From the NCBI GenBank assembly GCA_017643385.1, contig JAEPNN010000002.1, forward strand, positions 372,001-436,000: a stretch of 64,000 bases of DNA. The letters are read 5' to 3'. The stretch is from Dinoroseobacter sp. (GTDB lineage Bacteria > Pseudomonadota > Alphaproteobacteria > Rhodobacterales > Rhodobacteraceae). Both the position numbers and the translations under genes were made by a program. This document shows, one piece after another, positions 44,311 to 53,233 of this stretch. The notes beneath the pieces were generated by a model. It saw nothing but the letters and a program-made list of their open reading frames with translations. It did not search any database and had not been told where the DNA came from. How positions within the stretch are numbered: position 1 is the stretch's first letter; each line of letters starts with the position of its first letter.

Positions 44311-47103
44311 TCAATGGGCGGCTGCCCAACTGTCCCCCACACCGGAATCTACGACCAATGGAACATCCAAACGGATTACAGGGTCGCAAGCCCCCTCCAT
44401 CACCTCCCGAGCCCGCTCGGTCAGATCATCAACCGCATCTTCAGCCACCTCGAAAATAAGTTCATCGTGAACCTGCAAAAGCATTTTCGCAGAGACACCT
44501 TCAATGGCATCTTCCATGCGGATCATCGCGCGTCGGATGATGTCAGCCGCTGTCCCCTGGATCGGTGCGTTGATCGCTGCGCGTCGCGCGAAACCGGCAT
44601 GAGGTCCTTTTGAATTGATCTCAGGTGTGTGAATGCGGCGCCCGAACAGGGTCTCGACCCGGTTATGCTCTTTTGCGAAGGCTACGGTATCGTCCATGTA
44701 GGTTCGAATACCCGGGAAACGTTCAAAATACCGATCTATAAAGCCCTGCGCCTCGGCTCGCGGAATGCGCAGGTTTCGCGCCAGTCCGAAGCCTGAGATA
44801 CCATAAATGACCCCGAAATTGATCGCCTTGGCCTGACGCCGCACGTCCGGGGTCATCTCATCCAGAGGAACGTTGAACATTTCCGAGGCTGTCGCTGCAT
44901 GAATGTCCTGACCATCACGGAAGGCTTCTTTCAGCGAGTCGATCCCCGCGATATGGGCAAGGATACGCAGCTCAATCTGAGAATAATCGAGGCTGACAAG
45001 TACATTGCCCGGTTCGGCAACGAAGGCTTCGCGAATGCGGCGACCTTCCTCGGTTCTCACCGGTATGTTCTGCAGGTTCGGATCCGTGGACGCCAAACGG
45101 CCCGTATTTGCGCCTGCAATTGAGTAGCTTGTGTGAACGCGTCCAGTGTCAGGATTGATATGTTCCTGTAACGCGTCAGTGTAGGTTGATTTCAGCTTCG
45201 AGAGCTGACGCCAATCGAGCACCCGTCGTGGCAGGTCATGTTCGGTCGCCAAGTCTTCCAACACCTCGGCACCGGTCGAATACTTGCCGGTTTTTGCACT
45301 CTTTTTTCCGCCCTCGAACCCCATCTTGCCGAAAAGGATTTCGCCCAGCTGCGCAGGGGAGCCGACGTTGAAAGATTCACCTGCGAGGTCGTGTATCTCA
45401 GCCTCTAGCCCAGCCATTTTCTGTGCAAAGGCATTCGACATGCGCGAAAGGGTATCGCGGTCCACCTTGATGCCATGCATTTCCATGCGACCCAAAACCG
45501 GCACAAGTGGTCTTTCCAGCCCCTCGTAAACACGGGTTACCTTGTTTGCGTGGAGCTGTGGTTTGAATTGCTGCCAAAGCCGCAAGGTAATGTCGGCATC
45601 TTCCGCTGCATATTTCGTCGCTTCCTCTATCGGAACACGATCAAACGTGATCTGCGATTTTCCAGTGCCCAGCAGCGTTTTGATCGGGATCGGTGAATGC
45701 TGCAGGTACCTCTCGGACAGGCTGTCCATCCCGTGATTGTGCAAGCCGCCATGAAGCGCATAGGACAGAAGCATCGTGTCATCGATCGGGGCAATTTCGA
45801 TCCCGACCCGTTTGAAAATCTTGGCATCGTATTTCATGTTCTGCCCGATCTTCATCACGCTCGGGTCTTCCAGCAGCGGTTTCAACATGGCCAAGGCAGC
45901 ATTGAAGTCCATCTGCCCTTCCGCCAGTGACGCATCACCAAAAAGACCGTCATCTGATCCAGCTTTGTGGATCAGGGGGAGATAAGCCGCCTCCCCAGGC
46001 TCAATGCATAAACAGACACCCACAAGATCCGCGCGCATCTCGTTCAGACCGGTCGTCTCGGTATCTACAGCGACGTATCCCCGTCGATGCGCCTTTGCGA
46101 TCCACTCAGCCAAAGTTTCAGTATCGCGGATGGTGACGTATTTTCCCGGATCGATTGGGGCGACTTCCGGAACATCGACGACAGGTGGCGCCACGTCTTC
46201 AATAACAGGTGTCTCAAGCCCCAGTTTGTCCGCAATCCGCTTTGTGATGGTTCGAAATTCCATCGAAGCGAGAAACCCAAGCAAAGCGTCTGGTTCCGGG
46301 TCGCGCACCTCAAGATCATCGAGTGCAAAATCAAGCGTCATCCCGCAGTCCAGTTGCACAAGTGATCGGGACAACCGGATCTGGTCCGCGTTGTCGATCA
46401 GCGTCTGGCGACGTTTAGGTTGCTTGATCTCCTCAGCGCGCTCCAGCAATCCGTCAAGATCACCATACTCGTTGATCAGAAGGGCCGCTGTTTTCACACC
46501 AATACCGGGGGCTCCCGGCACGTTGTCTACGCTGTCGCCTGCAAGCGCCTGCACATCGACAACGCGCTCCGGGCCGACTCCAAATTTCTCGAAAACGCCG
46601 TCGCGGTCGATCCGCTTGTTCTTCATCGGATCGAGCATCTCGACCCCGTCGCCCACCAGTTGCATCAGGTCCTTATCGCTGGACAGGATCGTTACCCGAC
46701 CGCCTGCATCCCGCGCCTGACAGGCCAGCGTTGCGATAATATCGTCCGCTTCAAACCCTTCCATTTCGTGTGTCGCAATATTGAAAGCACGGCTGGCATC
46801 ACGCGTCAGTGGAATCTGAGGGCGCAAATCCTCGGGCATCTCGTCCCGGTTCGCTTTATACTGATCGTAAAGGTCGTTGCGAAACGTGTGGCTGCCTTTG
46901 TCAAAGATCACAGCAACATGGGTTGCGGCATCCGGACCTGTGTTTCCTTCCACATAGCGCTGCAACATGTTGCAAAAGCCACTAACTGCACCGACAGGCA
47001 AACCATCAGATTTACGGGTCAAAGGCGGCAGTGCATGAAACGCCCGGAAAATATAGGCGGATCCGTCGATCAGATGCAGATGATGCCCTTTGCCAAATGC
47101 CAT
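44311..47103 (-). CDS. polA: DNA polymerase I
   Basis: Replication and repair polymerase removing RNA primers. The 930-residue protein has all three domains. The 5'-3' exonuclease (residues 1 to about 300) includes LIDGSAYIFRAFHALPP and ILSSDKDLMQLV. An apparently intact 3'-5' exonuclease has VAVDTETTGLN (about 360) and MKIGQNMKYDAKIF. The family-A polymerase has STDPNLQNIPVRTEEGRRIR, LDYSQIELRILAHIAG, RRQAKAINFGVIYGISGFGLA and LLQVHDELIFEV. ATG 47103 has GGGAG 10 bases upstream; the frame is open upstream for 42 codons without conserved sequence. About 255 bases without a gene separate it from the HlyIII gene; nothing else is seen there. Confidence 0.98.
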   Translation of the reverse strand: MAFGKGHHLHLIDGSAYIFRAFHALPPLTRKSDGLPVGAVSGFCNMLQRYVEGNTGPDAATHVAVIFDKGSHTFRNDLYDQYKANRDEMPEDLRPQIPLTRDASRAFNIATHEMEGFEADDIIATLACQARDAGGRVTILSSDKDLMQLVGDGVEMLDPMKNKRIDRDGVFEKFGVGPERVVDVQALAGDSVDNVPGAPGIGVKTAALLINEYGDLDGLLERAEEIKQPKRRQTLIDNADQIRLSRSLVQLDCGMTLDFALDDLEVRDPEPDALLGFLASMEFRTITKRIADKLGLETPVIEDVAPPVVDVPEVAPIDPGKYVTIRDTETLAEWIAKAHRRGYVAVDTETTGLNEMRADLVGVCLCIEPGEAAYLPLIHKAGSDDGLFGDASLAEGQMDFNAALAMLKPLLEDPSVMKIGQNMKYDAKIFKRVGIEIAPIDDTMLLSYALHGGLHNHGMDSLSERYLQHSPIPIKTLLGTGKSQITFDRVPIEEATKYAAEDADITLRLWQQFKPQLHANKVTRVYEGLERPLVPVLGRMEMHGIKVDRDTLSRMSNAFAQKMAGLEAEIHDLAGESFNVGSPAQLGEILFGKMGFEGGKKSAKTGKYSTGAEVLEDLATEHDLPRRVLDWRQLSKLKSTYTDALQEHINPDTGRVHTSYSIAGANTGRLASTDPNLQNIPVRTEEGRRIREAFVAEPGNVLVSLDYSQIELRILAHIAGIDSLKEAFRDGQDIHAATASEMFNVPLDEMTPDVRRQAKAINFGVIYGISGFGLARNLRIPRAEAQGFIDRYFERFPGIRTYMDDTVAFAKEHNRVETLFGRRIHTPEINSKGPHAGFARRAAINAPIQGTAADIIRRAMIRMEDAIEGVSAKMLLQVHDELIFEVAEDAVDDLTERAREVMEGACDPVIRLDVPLVVDSGVGDSWAAAH

Positions 47104-47358
47104 GATACGTGCGCTCCCTTGGTCCAGACTCATGGTTTGCCATGGGGGCGCGCAAAGGGCTAGGGCCTCACTGACCAATCCGATGATCTGCCGCGCTTCA
47201 CCTAGGTTCTCATCGGATCGATTACTCACGTTACGCTAAACGCATCAAGTTGCCCGCTTACGACTGCGGTCAGTTTTCACGCGTCCGCTTAAGGTCGGCT
47301 CTTGCTTTAGCTGGCTGACTGTTTCGCAATCGAACACATTCCTGCGAGGATGGTCAGA

Positions 47359-48018
47359 TTATCCCGCGCTTTGCACCAAATGCATCATGATTGCGATGAA
47401 AAATACCAGTGACGCGACCATGACGAAGACGTGCCAGATGGTGTTGTGGTAGCGCCAGCGTTCGACAACGAGAAAGACCGTTCCCGCAGTGTAGAGCAGG
47501 CCCCCCGCGAACATGAGCGCCACGACCGCCGGAGAGAGGGTGTTCAATATGTCCCATCCACCAATCAAAATACCCCAGCCCATGGCAAGACACGTCATTA
47601 TACCCAACATCGAATTTCGTTTGGGAAGGAACACGGCGAGGGCTGTGCCAACGAAAGCGGCGATCCATATCCCCGCCAGCATAACAAGACCATGACCGCC
47701 AGAGAGCAAGGCGAATGGCGTATAAGTCCCTGCAATCTTGAAATAAATTGCTGAGTGATCGAGCCGCTTCAGGAAGGGTGTCCAGTTGGGGATGTGCAGA
47801 TGATTGTACATCAGAGAACATAAGATCATCGCGATCAGTGTCGCCCCATAGATACTGGTAGAGGTGACGGCAGCTGCATCACCGCGCAAAACGGCGGCGA
47901 GCGTAATCATGACCGGAACAGCGGCAACGGCCATAACAAGTGCAATAAGATGAACGGCAGCGTCGCTGATCAGTTCTGCTTTGGTGTATTGGCGGAATCG
48001 TTCTGTAGCGTCGGACAT
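47359..48018 (-). CDS. Hemolysin III / PAQR-family membrane protein
   Basis: A 219-residue integral membrane protein of the HlyIII (YqfA, PAQR) family with seven predicted helices. The metal-type motifs LDHSAIYFKIAGTYTPFALL and the closing RYHNTIWHVFVMVASLVFF histidine pair are present; these resemble the zinc site of adiponectin-type receptors. Bacterial members have been linked to membrane-fluidity or lipid hydrolase roles, without clear evidence here. ATG 48018 is preferred over an in-frame GTG two codons upstream. It is transcribed toward polA, separately. Confidence 0.92.
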   Translation of the reverse strand: MSDATERFRQYTKAELISDAAVHLIALVMAVAAVPVMITLAAVLRGDAAAVTSTSIYGATLIAMILCSLMYNHLHIPNWTPFLKRLDHSAIYFKIAGTYTPFALLSGGHGLVMLAGIWIAAFVGTALAVFLPKRNSMLGIMTCLAMGWGILIGGWDILNTLSPAVVALMFAGGLLYTAGTVFLVVERWRYHNTIWHVFVMVASLVFFIAIMMHLVQSAG

Positions 48019-48124
48019 ATCCACAGTTTACACGGCGAATGTGATCCCGAAATGGGATCGGGAAGCTGACGTAGCGTTAGGTTACGTAAAGTAGGCCGGC
48101 TTTGCAGCCTCGCTCGCGAAAGCG

Positions 48125-48307
48125 TTACGACTGTGCAGCCTCATGACCTTCCAAAATGTAGCGCTTGTCGCAATACGGGCACTCAACCCAGCCCTGATCC
48201 TCTGCAATCTGCAACCAGACCCTTGGGTGCCCCAAAGCTCCCTCACCCCCATCACATGCGATGCGGCGGCTGCTGACAATTTCGGTTTCGGGAACTTGCG
48301 TTGTCAT
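48125..48307 (-). CDS. Small CHCC zinc-finger protein
   Basis: A 60-residue protein with a zf-CHCC domain: C18, H27, C43 and C46 in CDGGEGALGHPRVWL and VECPYCDKRYIL. It resembles the conserved zinc finger of mitochondrial complex I subunit NDUFS6, and alphaproteobacterial homologues exist as free-standing proteins. It probably binds a zinc ion and may contribute to respiratory complex I assembly in these bacteria, though this is an inference from the homology. ATG 48307 faces the ABC ATPase gene across about 100 bases. Confidence 0.92.
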   Translation of the reverse strand: MTTQVPETEIVSSRRIACDGGEGALGHPRVWLQIAEDQGWVECPYCDKRYILEGHEAAQS

Positions 48308-48408
48308 CTAAGGCGTCCTTCATTGCTTGCCGAGGGTAGGCTGGCGCGTTACGTGGCGCGCATATTACCCGGCCCTGAAGGCGGGGCAAGAGCGCAGAAG
48401 AGGACGCC

Positions 48409-49341
48409 ATGTCACACAATGCCATTTCGATCCGAAACTTGCGCAAAACATATGCTGGCAACCGAAAAACCAGCCCGAAAGAGGCGCTCAAGGGCGTCGA
48501 TCTTGATGTTCCTGCAGGCTCAATATTCGGCTTGCTTGGTCCAAACGGAGCGGGCAAATCGACCCTGATCAATATTCTCGCCGGATTGGTGACAAAATCT
48601 TCAGGGCAAGTCGAAATCTGGGGCTTCAATCAAGATGTCAATCCACGCCAAAGTCGGGCGGCAATCGGGGTTATGCCACAAGAGTTGAACCTAGACCCCT
48701 TCTTCACGCCACGCGGGGCGCTCGATGTACAAGCCGGGCTTTACGGCGTTCCCAAAGCCCAGCGACGCACCGAAGAGATTTTGAAAATTGTCGGGTTGGA
48801 CGACAAAGCAGAAGCCTATGCACGTACGTTGTCAGGCGGCATGCGGCGACGTTTATTACTGGGCAAGGCGCTCGTTCACACCCCCCAGGTGCTGGTGCTT
48901 GATGAACCAACCGCAGGTGTGGATATCGAATTAAGACAGATGCTTTGGCGCAATGTCCGGCAACTGAACCAAGATGGGATGACGATTATTCTGACAACGC
49001 ATTATCTCGAAGAAGCCCAGGAGATGTGTGACGAGATCGCAATCATCAATCACGGCCAGAAAATCACCCAGGACAAGACCGAAAACCTGTTGGCACGCCT
49101 TGACGCGAAAACCTTGCTCGTAACACCGGCGGCTCCAGCGGACAAAGAATTATCGCTTCCGGCTGGTGTCACTCTGTCAAAGCGTGGCGAGATACTCGCG
49201 CTGAGTTATCGGAAGGGTCAGATCAGCGTGGAAGACCTTCTGAGCGCGGTGCACGAGGCAGGTGTCTCCATCCGGGATGTGGCGACCGAGGAGCCAGATT
49301 TGGAAGACGTCTTTCTGGAGCTGACTTCGACGCCTTCATAG
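48409..49341 (+). CDS. ABC transporter ATP-binding protein (ABC-2 type)
   Basis: A 310-residue ABC ATPase of the drug/polysaccharide exporter (ABC-2) type. Walker A is LLGPNGAGKSTLIN, Q-loop MPQELNLDP, signature LSGGMRRRLLLG, Walker B VLVLDEPTAGVDIELRQMLW and H-loop LTTHYLEEAQEMCDE. A C-terminal extension of about 85 residues resembles the CcmA-like regulatory part. GAGGA precedes ATG 48409. No ABC-2 permease is next to it: the downstream gene is on the other strand, which is unusual because these ATPases normally lie with their membrane partner. The partner may be elsewhere. Confidence 0.93.
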   Translation: MSHNAISIRNLRKTYAGNRKTSPKEALKGVDLDVPAGSIFGLLGPNGAGKSTLINILAGLVTKSSGQVEIWGFNQDVNPRQSRAAIGVMPQELNLDPFFTPRGALDVQAGLYGVPKAQRRTEEILKIVGLDDKAEAYARTLSGGMRRRLLLGKALVHTPQVLVLDEPTAGVDIELRQMLWRNVRQLNQDGMTIILTTHYLEEAQEMCDEIAIINHGQKITQDKTENLLARLDAKTLLVTPAAPADKELSLPAGVTLSKRGEILALSYRKGQISVEDLLSAVHEAGVSIRDVATEEPDLEDVFLELTSTPS

Positions 49342-49487
49342 TCCGCGCAAACAAACAAAATTCTTCGTTTGCCACCAAATACTGTGTGATTAAGGCACAA
49401 GTGAAAACAGCGGCGAACTACAATTTTCGACGCGGGATTGAAGTCGCTACTTGGGCGCCATCATTTCTCCACGACAACGACGCCGAT

Positions 49488-49512
49488 CACCTGCTTCGCG
49501 ATGAAGCAGGTG
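49488..49512. terminator. Hairpin between the ABC ATPase and HIT genes
   Basis: CACCTGCTTC (49488-49497) and GAAGCAGGTG (49503-49512) form a perfect 10-bp stem with a 5-base loop. It lies in the gap between convergent genes and is followed on the plus strand by TCTTTAGACTTT. It likely serves as a shared terminator, though the T-run is imperfect on both sides. Confidence 0.75.
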
Positions 49513-49515
49513 TCT

Positions 49516-49884
49516 TTAGACTTTAGCCAGCATTCGCCCAAGGCCACGTCCCCCAAGAATATGGACATGCAAATGGGGGACTTCCTGGACCCCGTTCTGT
49601 CCGGCATTCGAGATCATCCGCCATCCATCACCTTCCACCCCAAGCTTCTTACAAATGGCGGCAACGGTCCGGGTATAATCCAGAATCTCCGCATCAGATG
49701 CGTCGGATGCAAAATGGTCATAGGTCACGTAGGGCCCTTTCGGGATTACCAGAACGTGGATTGGAGCCTGCGGATATATGTCTTCAAACGCGAGCGTATG
49801 TTCTGTTTCCATCACGGTGCGGTTAGGAATCTCGCCGCGAAGAATTTTGGCGAAAATATTCTCTGGGTCGTAAGTGTAGGCCAT
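49516..49884 (-). CDS. HIT (histidine triad) family protein
   Basis: A 122-residue nucleotide-binding hydrolase of the HIT/HINT family, acting on purine phosphoramidates or AMP-linked substrates. The triad H104-x-H106-x-H108 appears in PHLHVHILGGRGLGRML, and the N-terminal segment IFAKILRGEIPNRTV with APIHVLVIPKGPYVTYDH completes the fold. ATG 49884. It lies 20 bases downstream of the glycosyltransferase on the same strand, probably cotranscribed. Confidence 0.94.
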   Translation of the reverse strand: MAYTYDPENIFAKILRGEIPNRTVMETEHTLAFEDIYPQAPIHVLVIPKGPYVTYDHFASDASDAEILDYTRTVAAICKKLGVEGDGWRMISNAGQNGVQEVPHLHVHILGGRGLGRMLAKV

Positions 49885-49904
49885 CGATCGGCTCCTTGGT
49901 CGTA

Positions 49905-51482
49905 TCAGTCCTGGAAAAGAGTTGGATCACTCGCGATCCCATGTGCCTGTTCCCATGAAATGCGGAAAAACTCAGCCAAAACACCCGTATTGTTTTCGGC
50001 GCTTTCGCTTTCATCAATATGGTAGACATCGCTGAAATTTGCTTCGCGTATCCGGTCCTGATCCAACGCCACTTCCTGTCGCAGGGATGGAAGCAAGCGT
50101 GCCTTGGTGTCAGCCGACGGTGTATCCCCTGCCAAGCCGATACGTCGTGCATGTTTCAGAAGATAGGTGTCGCTGTAGCTGCATTTGATCTCCAACATGC
50201 GCGTACGCACCTTGTCAGAGTAAAAATCACGCATCAGGTCGATGTCTGATGGATCAAGGCAGATCACAAGTCGCTCAGTCTGGTGGTAATCATAAAGCAT
50301 CCGCAGAAGCGCACGACGATGGCGGGTACGTTTATCGAGAGAACTTTCAAGCCCGCCCAGATCAGGTAGGTCAGCGTCCAGCTCTTTAAACAGATACTCC
50401 ACCCCTTTCAGGCCAAACGTCGATCGCGCAATACCAAGCAAGCGTTTACCGATGTGCCATTTCTTACAGGCGAATATCAGCAATTCACGATCACGGCCTA
50501 CGCTTGACTCCGTTTCCCAGAACCTTGGCGCAAAACGGCGACCAATCCGTCCACGCCCTGTCAGGAACGCATGAAGCTTGCGGCCTTCATTGGACAAATC
50601 AAAACTATCTCTTTCTGACGACCAGACCTCCCCAAGACGCTGTTTCAAGTCTATGGCCTCAGGACTAATCTTACGCGCAAACAGGTAGTCCTGACTGAGC
50701 AGCAAATCATAGTGATCATCGTAGAATGTGGCCGGCATGCCGTAGTCAGTGAACATAAGAAAGGTGAGCGTACGGCTTTCAATCTCGGCATCTGCGATGA
50801 GATGTCGAACAAGGGTCTGAAAAAACGTCTCATCCGGTATCCAGGTTGTACGGAAGAAGCTGACAACATCAGGACGTTCATCAACAAACTCCAAAACCGT
50901 ATCAACTGTACTGCGACGCAGGCACCACCACTGGCTTCCGATCATGATTTTCAGATCCTGAGGCGGTTCCCGCTTCATCCCAAGCCGCTTCTGAGTGTTC
51001 CACGCCAGATAAAAACGCTTGGGTTGTGTACGTTCGTTAAACCAATGCCGGTAGATCAGCCGGTCTTCCTGCATCCCGGTTTTGATCCAACCAGAGGTAA
51101 AGAAATCCACGCTCTCTATGTAATCGGTCTGCCCGGGCGCTAGCATGGCATGCGCAAATTTCGCGGATTTGATCGACATGCAGTCGCCCGACAACATGTA
51201 GAAATGCGTCGCATCCTTGAATGTGTCGCGCGCAGCTTTCAAGCTGATCAATGTCGCCTCAACGAGGCTCCATTCTCCCCAACCGCAAGAGACACGACGC
51301 GGTGCAAGAATGATACTGGGATCGGTTCCTAAAGCGTCACGAATTTGAGAGTAGGCCTCATCTGAAGCGTTTGCGTCGAAATGGATTGCAATGACGTCCC
51401 CTTCTGCCGTCAAACGGCGCGCCTGGGCAATGACCGCCTCGGGATCCTTATGACACAGAAGTATGAACGCAATACGGGTCAT
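49905..51482 (-). CDS. GT14-type glycosyltransferase with DUF5928 C-terminus
   Basis: A 525-residue protein. The N-terminal half (1 to about 280) is a core-2/I-branching beta-1,6-N-acetylglucosaminyltransferase-like (GT14) domain: IAFILLCHKDPEAVIAQ, IIHFDANAS-type AIHFDANASDE, VSCGWGEWSLVEATL, FYMLSGDCMSIKS and GSQWWCLRR are the typical motifs. The C-terminal part (about 285-525) is a DUF5928-type domain with SVGRDRELLIFACKKWHIGK and a nucleotide-kinase-like ERLVICLDPSDIDLMR segment. It is characteristic of Rhodobacterales. Likely acceptor: a cell-surface glycan or polysaccharide. It is divergent from the sulfotransferase and next to the HIT gene. Confidence 0.85.
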   Translation of the reverse strand: MTRIAFILLCHKDPEAVIAQARRLTAEGDVIAIHFDANASDEAYSQIRDALGTDPSIILAPRRVSCGWGEWSLVEATLISLKAARDTFKDATHFYMLSGDCMSIKSAKFAHAMLAPGQTDYIESVDFFTSGWIKTGMQEDRLIYRHWFNERTQPKRFYLAWNTQKRLGMKREPPQDLKIMIGSQWWCLRRSTVDTVLEFVDERPDVVSFFRTTWIPDETFFQTLVRHLIADAEIESRTLTFLMFTDYGMPATFYDDHYDLLLSQDYLFARKISPEAIDLKQRLGEVWSSERDSFDLSNEGRKLHAFLTGRGRIGRRFAPRFWETESSVGRDRELLIFACKKWHIGKRLLGIARSTFGLKGVEYLFKELDADLPDLGGLESSLDKRTRHRRALLRMLYDYHQTERLVICLDPSDIDLMRDFYSDKVRTRMLEIKCSYSDTYLLKHARRIGLAGDTPSADTKARLLPSLRQEVALDQDRIREANFSDVYHIDESESAENNTGVLAEFFRISWEQAHGIASDPTLFQD

Positions 51483-51630
51483 GAATAGGTCACGGTTTCA
51501 AGTTATCTGATGCTGCAATGGCATGTACGCGTTGCACCAACATCCAATAGTTGGTTCTTTTTGAATACAGTCTTGTAAGGGCTGATCAAGCGCTGCGGGC
51601 AAAATGCAGACAATTTGAGGAACACGAGCC

Positions 51631-52458
51631 ATGGGTTTTCCAGGTACCTGGATGACGACAAGTGAAAGCGTAGTATACCGCGTGGTACCAAAATGTGCCT
51701 GCTCCTCTATCGGCCAGATCATGTATTACACCGACAATGGACGCTATTTTGACGGTGATATCCACGATGCCAAAAACGGACTACACAAATGGGCTCTGGA
51801 CGAGAGCCAAGCGTTCATCAGCTCGAATATAAAGCAACATAAATCCTACACGTTCACCTGTGTCCGCAACCCGTATACACGCATACTCTCTGCATTTTTC
51901 GACAAAATTGCCGGCATCCAGCGCAATGGGAAACGCTACCGCGGAAAGCTCGTTCCACAACTTGCACACGCCTACGGCATTGAGGTGGGCAGTCCTGAGG
52001 ACGGCTTCGATTTTGACCAGATCGCAAACTTTCGAAGGTTCCTATTGTTCGCGCGCGACACCATCAGATTTCGTCGCCCGATGGACCCAGACATTCATTG
52101 GTCACCTGTATCGGGACATGTCAGCACCCTGATTCACGGCGGTGGGCGCTACGACCACATCTTTTTCACTGAAAAGTTTAACGATGGGATGCGCACCGTG
52201 CTCGAGAATATCGAGATGAAACACCCAATTTCCGTCGAGGAGGTACCACGGTTCAACGAAAGCGAAGGCCATGGTCCGAAGCGTGTTCATCCGGTCGAGG
52301 ATTACTTCGACGATCTCTCCCGCCACCTGATATGGGAGATTTATCACAAGGACTTCCAGCTCTTCCGTTACGATTTCGACGACCCTTCAAACAAGCTGCC
52401 GATGGGCGAGATTGACTTGGATGAAGTGCATCTAAAGCTTGGGGCCAGCGCGCCTTAA
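51631..52458 (+). CDS. Sulfotransferase family 2 protein
   Basis: A 275-residue PAPS-dependent sulfotransferase of the carbohydrate (family 2) type. The 5'-phosphosulfate loop is VVPKCACSSIGQ and the 3'-phosphate site is CVRNPYTRILSAFFDKI. The His-rich FFTEKFNDGMRT region and the DFQLFRYDF end are usual in the family. There is no N-terminal signal or membrane segment, so it acts in the cytoplasm on a glycan precursor. GAGG lies 10 bases before ATG 51631; an in-frame ATG at 51652 is an alternative. It is divergent from the GT14 gene, and an unknown gene follows after 55 bases, so a sulfated surface glycan may be made here. Confidence 0.88.
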   Translation: MGFPGTWMTTSESVVYRVVPKCACSSIGQIMYYTDNGRYFDGDIHDAKNGLHKWALDESQAFISSNIKQHKSYTFTCVRNPYTRILSAFFDKIAGIQRNGKRYRGKLVPQLAHAYGIEVGSPEDGFDFDQIANFRRFLLFARDTIRFRRPMDPDIHWSPVSGHVSTLIHGGGRYDHIFFTEKFNDGMRTVLENIEMKHPISVEEVPRFNESEGHGPKRVHPVEDYFDDLSRHLIWEIYHKDFQLFRYDFDDPSNKLPMGEIDLDEVHLKLGASAP

Positions 52459-52513
52459 GGTATGGCCCTTCCCCCAACCCGGACTAAAGCGTGCACGAAC
52501 GATCGGAGCTACA

Positions 52514-53233
52514 ATGACAACCGTATTGATCCTCGGAAGTGGCCCCAATGCCGTTGCGTGTCGAGACTGGCCTGAGCAGCCTTTCGAGCATCTGCTTGTG
52601 ATCAATAATGCGTGGCGTGTGCGACCGGACTGGACACACTTGATCTACGCTGAGGACTTCCCCGAAGAAAGGCGACCGGACACTTTCACAAAAGCCCAAT
52701 GCAGCGTCGAAGCGGACCAATTTGTTCCTGCCCAAAACGCATTTGGTGGCTTTGTCTGGGCAGGCGGAACAATGGCTTTCACGGCGGGTTACTGGGCCTT
52801 GCATGCACTGAAACCAAAAATTCTGGCGTATCTTGGCTGCGACATGGTCTACGCGCCATCCGGCAACACACATTTTTACGGCTCTGGAACGCAGGACCCG
52901 CTGCGTAAAGACGTAACGCTACGGTCATTGGAAGCCAAATCCGCCCGTTTGCAGGCACACGCAGCACTTCAGGATTGCGCCGTAGTCAACCTTTCAAAAG
53001 ATCAAAGCCGTCTCGTCTTTCCGCGAGCAGACCTTTCATCGCTTGAGGTTGAGAAGCCTGTTTCTTTCAATGAAGAGGCCATTGCGCTGGCTCAGGACAA
53101 AGAGCGCGCATTGGGGTATTTCGTCGCCTCAGGTCGGTACTGGGAAGAAGAAGACAATTTCGACCCGGTCGAAATCGACCGGATCGATGCGCTCTGGCGC
53201 CAGGTTCATGCGGCAACCGAAGACAGTTCCTGA
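52514..53233 (+). CDS. Unknown protein, DUF115/Maf-like
   Basis: A 239-residue soluble protein. An N-terminal segment TVLILGSGPNAVACRDWP, LLVINNAWRVRPDWTHLIYAEDF and ILAYLGCDMVYAPSGNTHFYG resemble the nucleotide-sugar-binding core of DUF115 (Maf-type) proteins that process glycan or pseudaminic-acid units. No catalytic motif is clear. GGAG precedes ATG 52514 by 5 bases. It follows the sulfotransferase on the same strand. Its 3' end overlaps the convergent MDR gene by 28 bases. The family assignment is tentative. Confidence 0.62.
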   Translation: MTTVLILGSGPNAVACRDWPEQPFEHLLVINNAWRVRPDWTHLIYAEDFPEERRPDTFTKAQCSVEADQFVPAQNAFGGFVWAGGTMAFTAGYWALHALKPKILAYLGCDMVYAPSGNTHFYGSGTQDPLRKDVTLRSLEAKSARLQAHAALQDCAVVNLSKDQSRLVFPRADLSSLEVEKPVSFNEEAIALAQDKERALGYFVASGRYWEEEDNFDPVEIDRIDALWRQVHAATEDSS

